From Haematospirillum jordaniae (GTDB lineage: Bacteria > Pseudomonadota > Alphaproteobacteria > Rhodospirillales > Rhodospirillaceae): DNA of 64,000 nucleotides. The notes under the pieces were generated by a model that worked only from the letters and a program-made list of their open reading frames with translations, ran no database searches and was not told the origin of the DNA. Position 1 is the stretch's first letter; each line of letters opens with the position of its first letter. Made by a program: the position numbers and the translations under genes. Positions 63,042 to 64,000 of the stretch are shown here, piece after piece. Location of the stretch: contig NZ_CP014525.1 of NCBI RefSeq assembly GCF_001611975.1, positions 2,067,543 to 2,131,542 of the forward strand, given 5' to 3'.

Positions 63042-63938
63042 GTGCAAGCCATTTTCACAACAGGCACAGCCAAAGACGAAGTCTTTTCGCCGGAATATGG
63101 CGCAAACTTTATCAATGGCAATGGCGGAATTGATCGCGTTGACTACTCCTCACTCAAAGACCCTATAACAGTAAAGCTCCATGATGGATCAGAGCCGTCC
63201 ATCGTATATGTTGGAACAGAGCCCCGTGATGTACTGACAGATATAGACGACATTACAGGTAGTATTGGTGACGACCATCTGATCGGCAATACCCAAACAA
63301 ACAAATTCAATGGGGGCCCAGGGCAGGACATCTTGGACGGAGGACAGGGGCTTGATTTTGCAGAATATACAGGAAGATCTCTTCCTATTGCGGTCAAGCT
63401 CTCACTAGAGAGCCCGTCGATTGTTTATGTAAATGGAATAGCCGAAGATACCCTGATCAATATCGAAAATATAATTGGGGGATCAGGCAACGATCATCTT
63501 GTTGGAACCGATGATTACAACCTTTTGCTCGGGGGAGATGGTGACGACATTCTTGAAGGTAAGGGATTCGTTGATGCTCTTTCAGGGGGCGCCGGCGCTG
63601 ACACCTATGTTTACAGATCATTCCGTGATTCCACGCCAAAGCAGCAAGACTGGGTAGCAGACTTCAACAGAACCGAGGGTGATCGCTTTGAAATGTCTCA
63701 CATGGATGCAAACATCAATCAGGTAGGGCACCAAGCACTGACCTTCAGCGGAAATAAAGCACAACCTCATTCGGTATGGTACGAATGCGAAAGATTTTCT
63801 CCTTTCGCAAACAATAAGATCAACGGGTATTACGTTATAAACATTTATGCTGACGTTGATGGTGATACGTCGGAGGACTTCGCATTCACTGCATATTCCC
63901 TATCCCCACTTATTCTTCCTAATGATTTTATTTTCTGA
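63042..63938 (+). CDS. small RTX (hemolysin-type calcium-binding repeat) secreted protein
   Basis: A 298-residue protein with several nonapeptide-type repeats: NGNGGIDRVDYS, GSIGDDHLIGN, GGPGQDILDGG, GGSGNDHLVGT, GGDGDDILEG and GGAGADTYVY. These form calcium-loaded beta rolls outside the cell. The C-terminus resembles the serralysin C-terminal domain and ends LPNDFIF, the Asp plus hydrophobic tail typical of type I secretion signals. The start is GTG 63042 with GGAGGAAAACCT before it. No enzymatic domain and no type I transporter genes are in the window. The DNA is AT-rich compared with its neighbours. Confidence 0.86.
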   Translation: MQAIFTTGTAKDEVFSPEYGANFINGNGGIDRVDYSSLKDPITVKLHDGSEPSIVYVGTEPRDVLTDIDDITGSIGDDHLIGNTQTNKFNGGPGQDILDGGQGLDFAEYTGRSLPIAVKLSLESPSIVYVNGIAEDTLINIENIIGGSGNDHLVGTDDYNLLLGGDGDDILEGKGFVDALSGGAGADTYVYRSFRDSTPKQQDWVADFNRTEGDRFEMSHMDANINQVGHQALTFSGNKAQPHSVWYECERFSPFANNKINGYYVINIYADVDGDTSEDFAFTAYSLSPLILPNDFIF

Positions 63939-64000
63939 CCCCCCCATTCCTTGGGTATTTTATGCTCTGGGATATATTTTTGCGTAAAGAGTCCGCCATG
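63939..64000. other. window end, no gene seen
   Basis: The last 62 bases after the RTX gene contain no supported gene, and no convincing hairpin terminator. Confidence 0.5.

Noticed and set aside
62950..63168. 72-residue frame ahead of the RTX gene
   Set aside because: It overlaps the RTX start in another frame and has no ribosome-binding site; the RTX gene has a strong one.
1..64000. CRISPR arrays, insertion sequences, prophage or anti-phage systems
   Set aside because: No regularly spaced repeats, transposase, integrase, phage structural gene, nuclease-helicase defence operon or toxin-antitoxin pair could be supported.

Overview
The window looks like chromosomal DNA of an alphaproteobacterium, most likely of the Rhodospirillales. 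The inference rests on the glyQ/glyS pair, a pyruvate phosphate dikinase, a soluble chemoreceptor with a CZB domain, a DUF2927-type protein, a long coiled-coil membrane protein of a type I associate with Rhodospirillaceae, and a dihydroorotase-like protein with the QVH metal motif. Hand counts give about 57% G+C in a housekeeping sample (12001-12060) and clearly lower values in two places: the arginine transporter region (50/120 at 29041-29160) and the RTX gene (45/120 at 63241-63300 plus 63421-63480). The genus cannot be fixed from the sequence alone.

Layout. 0-2.1 kb: tenA (at the window edge) and a dihydroorotase-like gene. 2.2-7.8 kb: a tightly overlapping leftward operon of four glycosyltransferases and an asparagine-synthase-type amidotransferase. 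8-24.9 kb: mainly housekeeping genes (ygfZ, a chemoreceptor, ppdK, glyS-glyQ, a tRNA1(Val)-type methyltransferase, a polyprenyl diphosphate synthase, two tRNA-Pro(CGG), grxD, rpsD, a FocA/NirC channel, trmJ, a DUF2927-type protein, a CPBP protease). 25-30 kb: a leftward operon (binding protein, permease, ATPase, argG, argH) divergent from argR, with two mirror-image operators and overlapping promoters between them. 30-46 kb: a giant coiled-coil membrane protein, then a Wzx/Wzy-type exopolysaccharide locus (WecG/TagA-family transferase, three further glycosyltransferases, flippase-like protein, two O-antigen ligase/polymerase-like proteins, a Wzc kinase, a short Wza-like protein, an outer-membrane barrel and two unknowns). 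46-51.3 kb: putP, rluE, and a cobalamin riboswitch ahead of metE. 51.2-55.3 kb: a GtrA/GT-C/GtrB lipid-linked sugar module with a ChbG/HpnK-type deacetylase. 55.4-57.2 kb: rimO and a tandemly duplicated tRNA-Val(GAC) unit. 57-64 kb: an N-formylglutamate amidohydrolase-like protein, an orphan binding protein, a lytic transglycosylase, glucokinase, a YdcF-like protein, an unknown protein and an AT-rich RTX protein with a type I secretion tail.

How the parts work together. Three separate modules (2-8, 33-46 and 51-55 kb) serve cell-surface sugars. The argR-abc-argGH island reads as an ArgR-controlled route that imports a precursor, most economically citrulline, and turns it into arginine in two steps. 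I regard it as the most system-like feature of the window. I found no CRISPR array, insertion sequence, prophage or recognisable anti-phage system.
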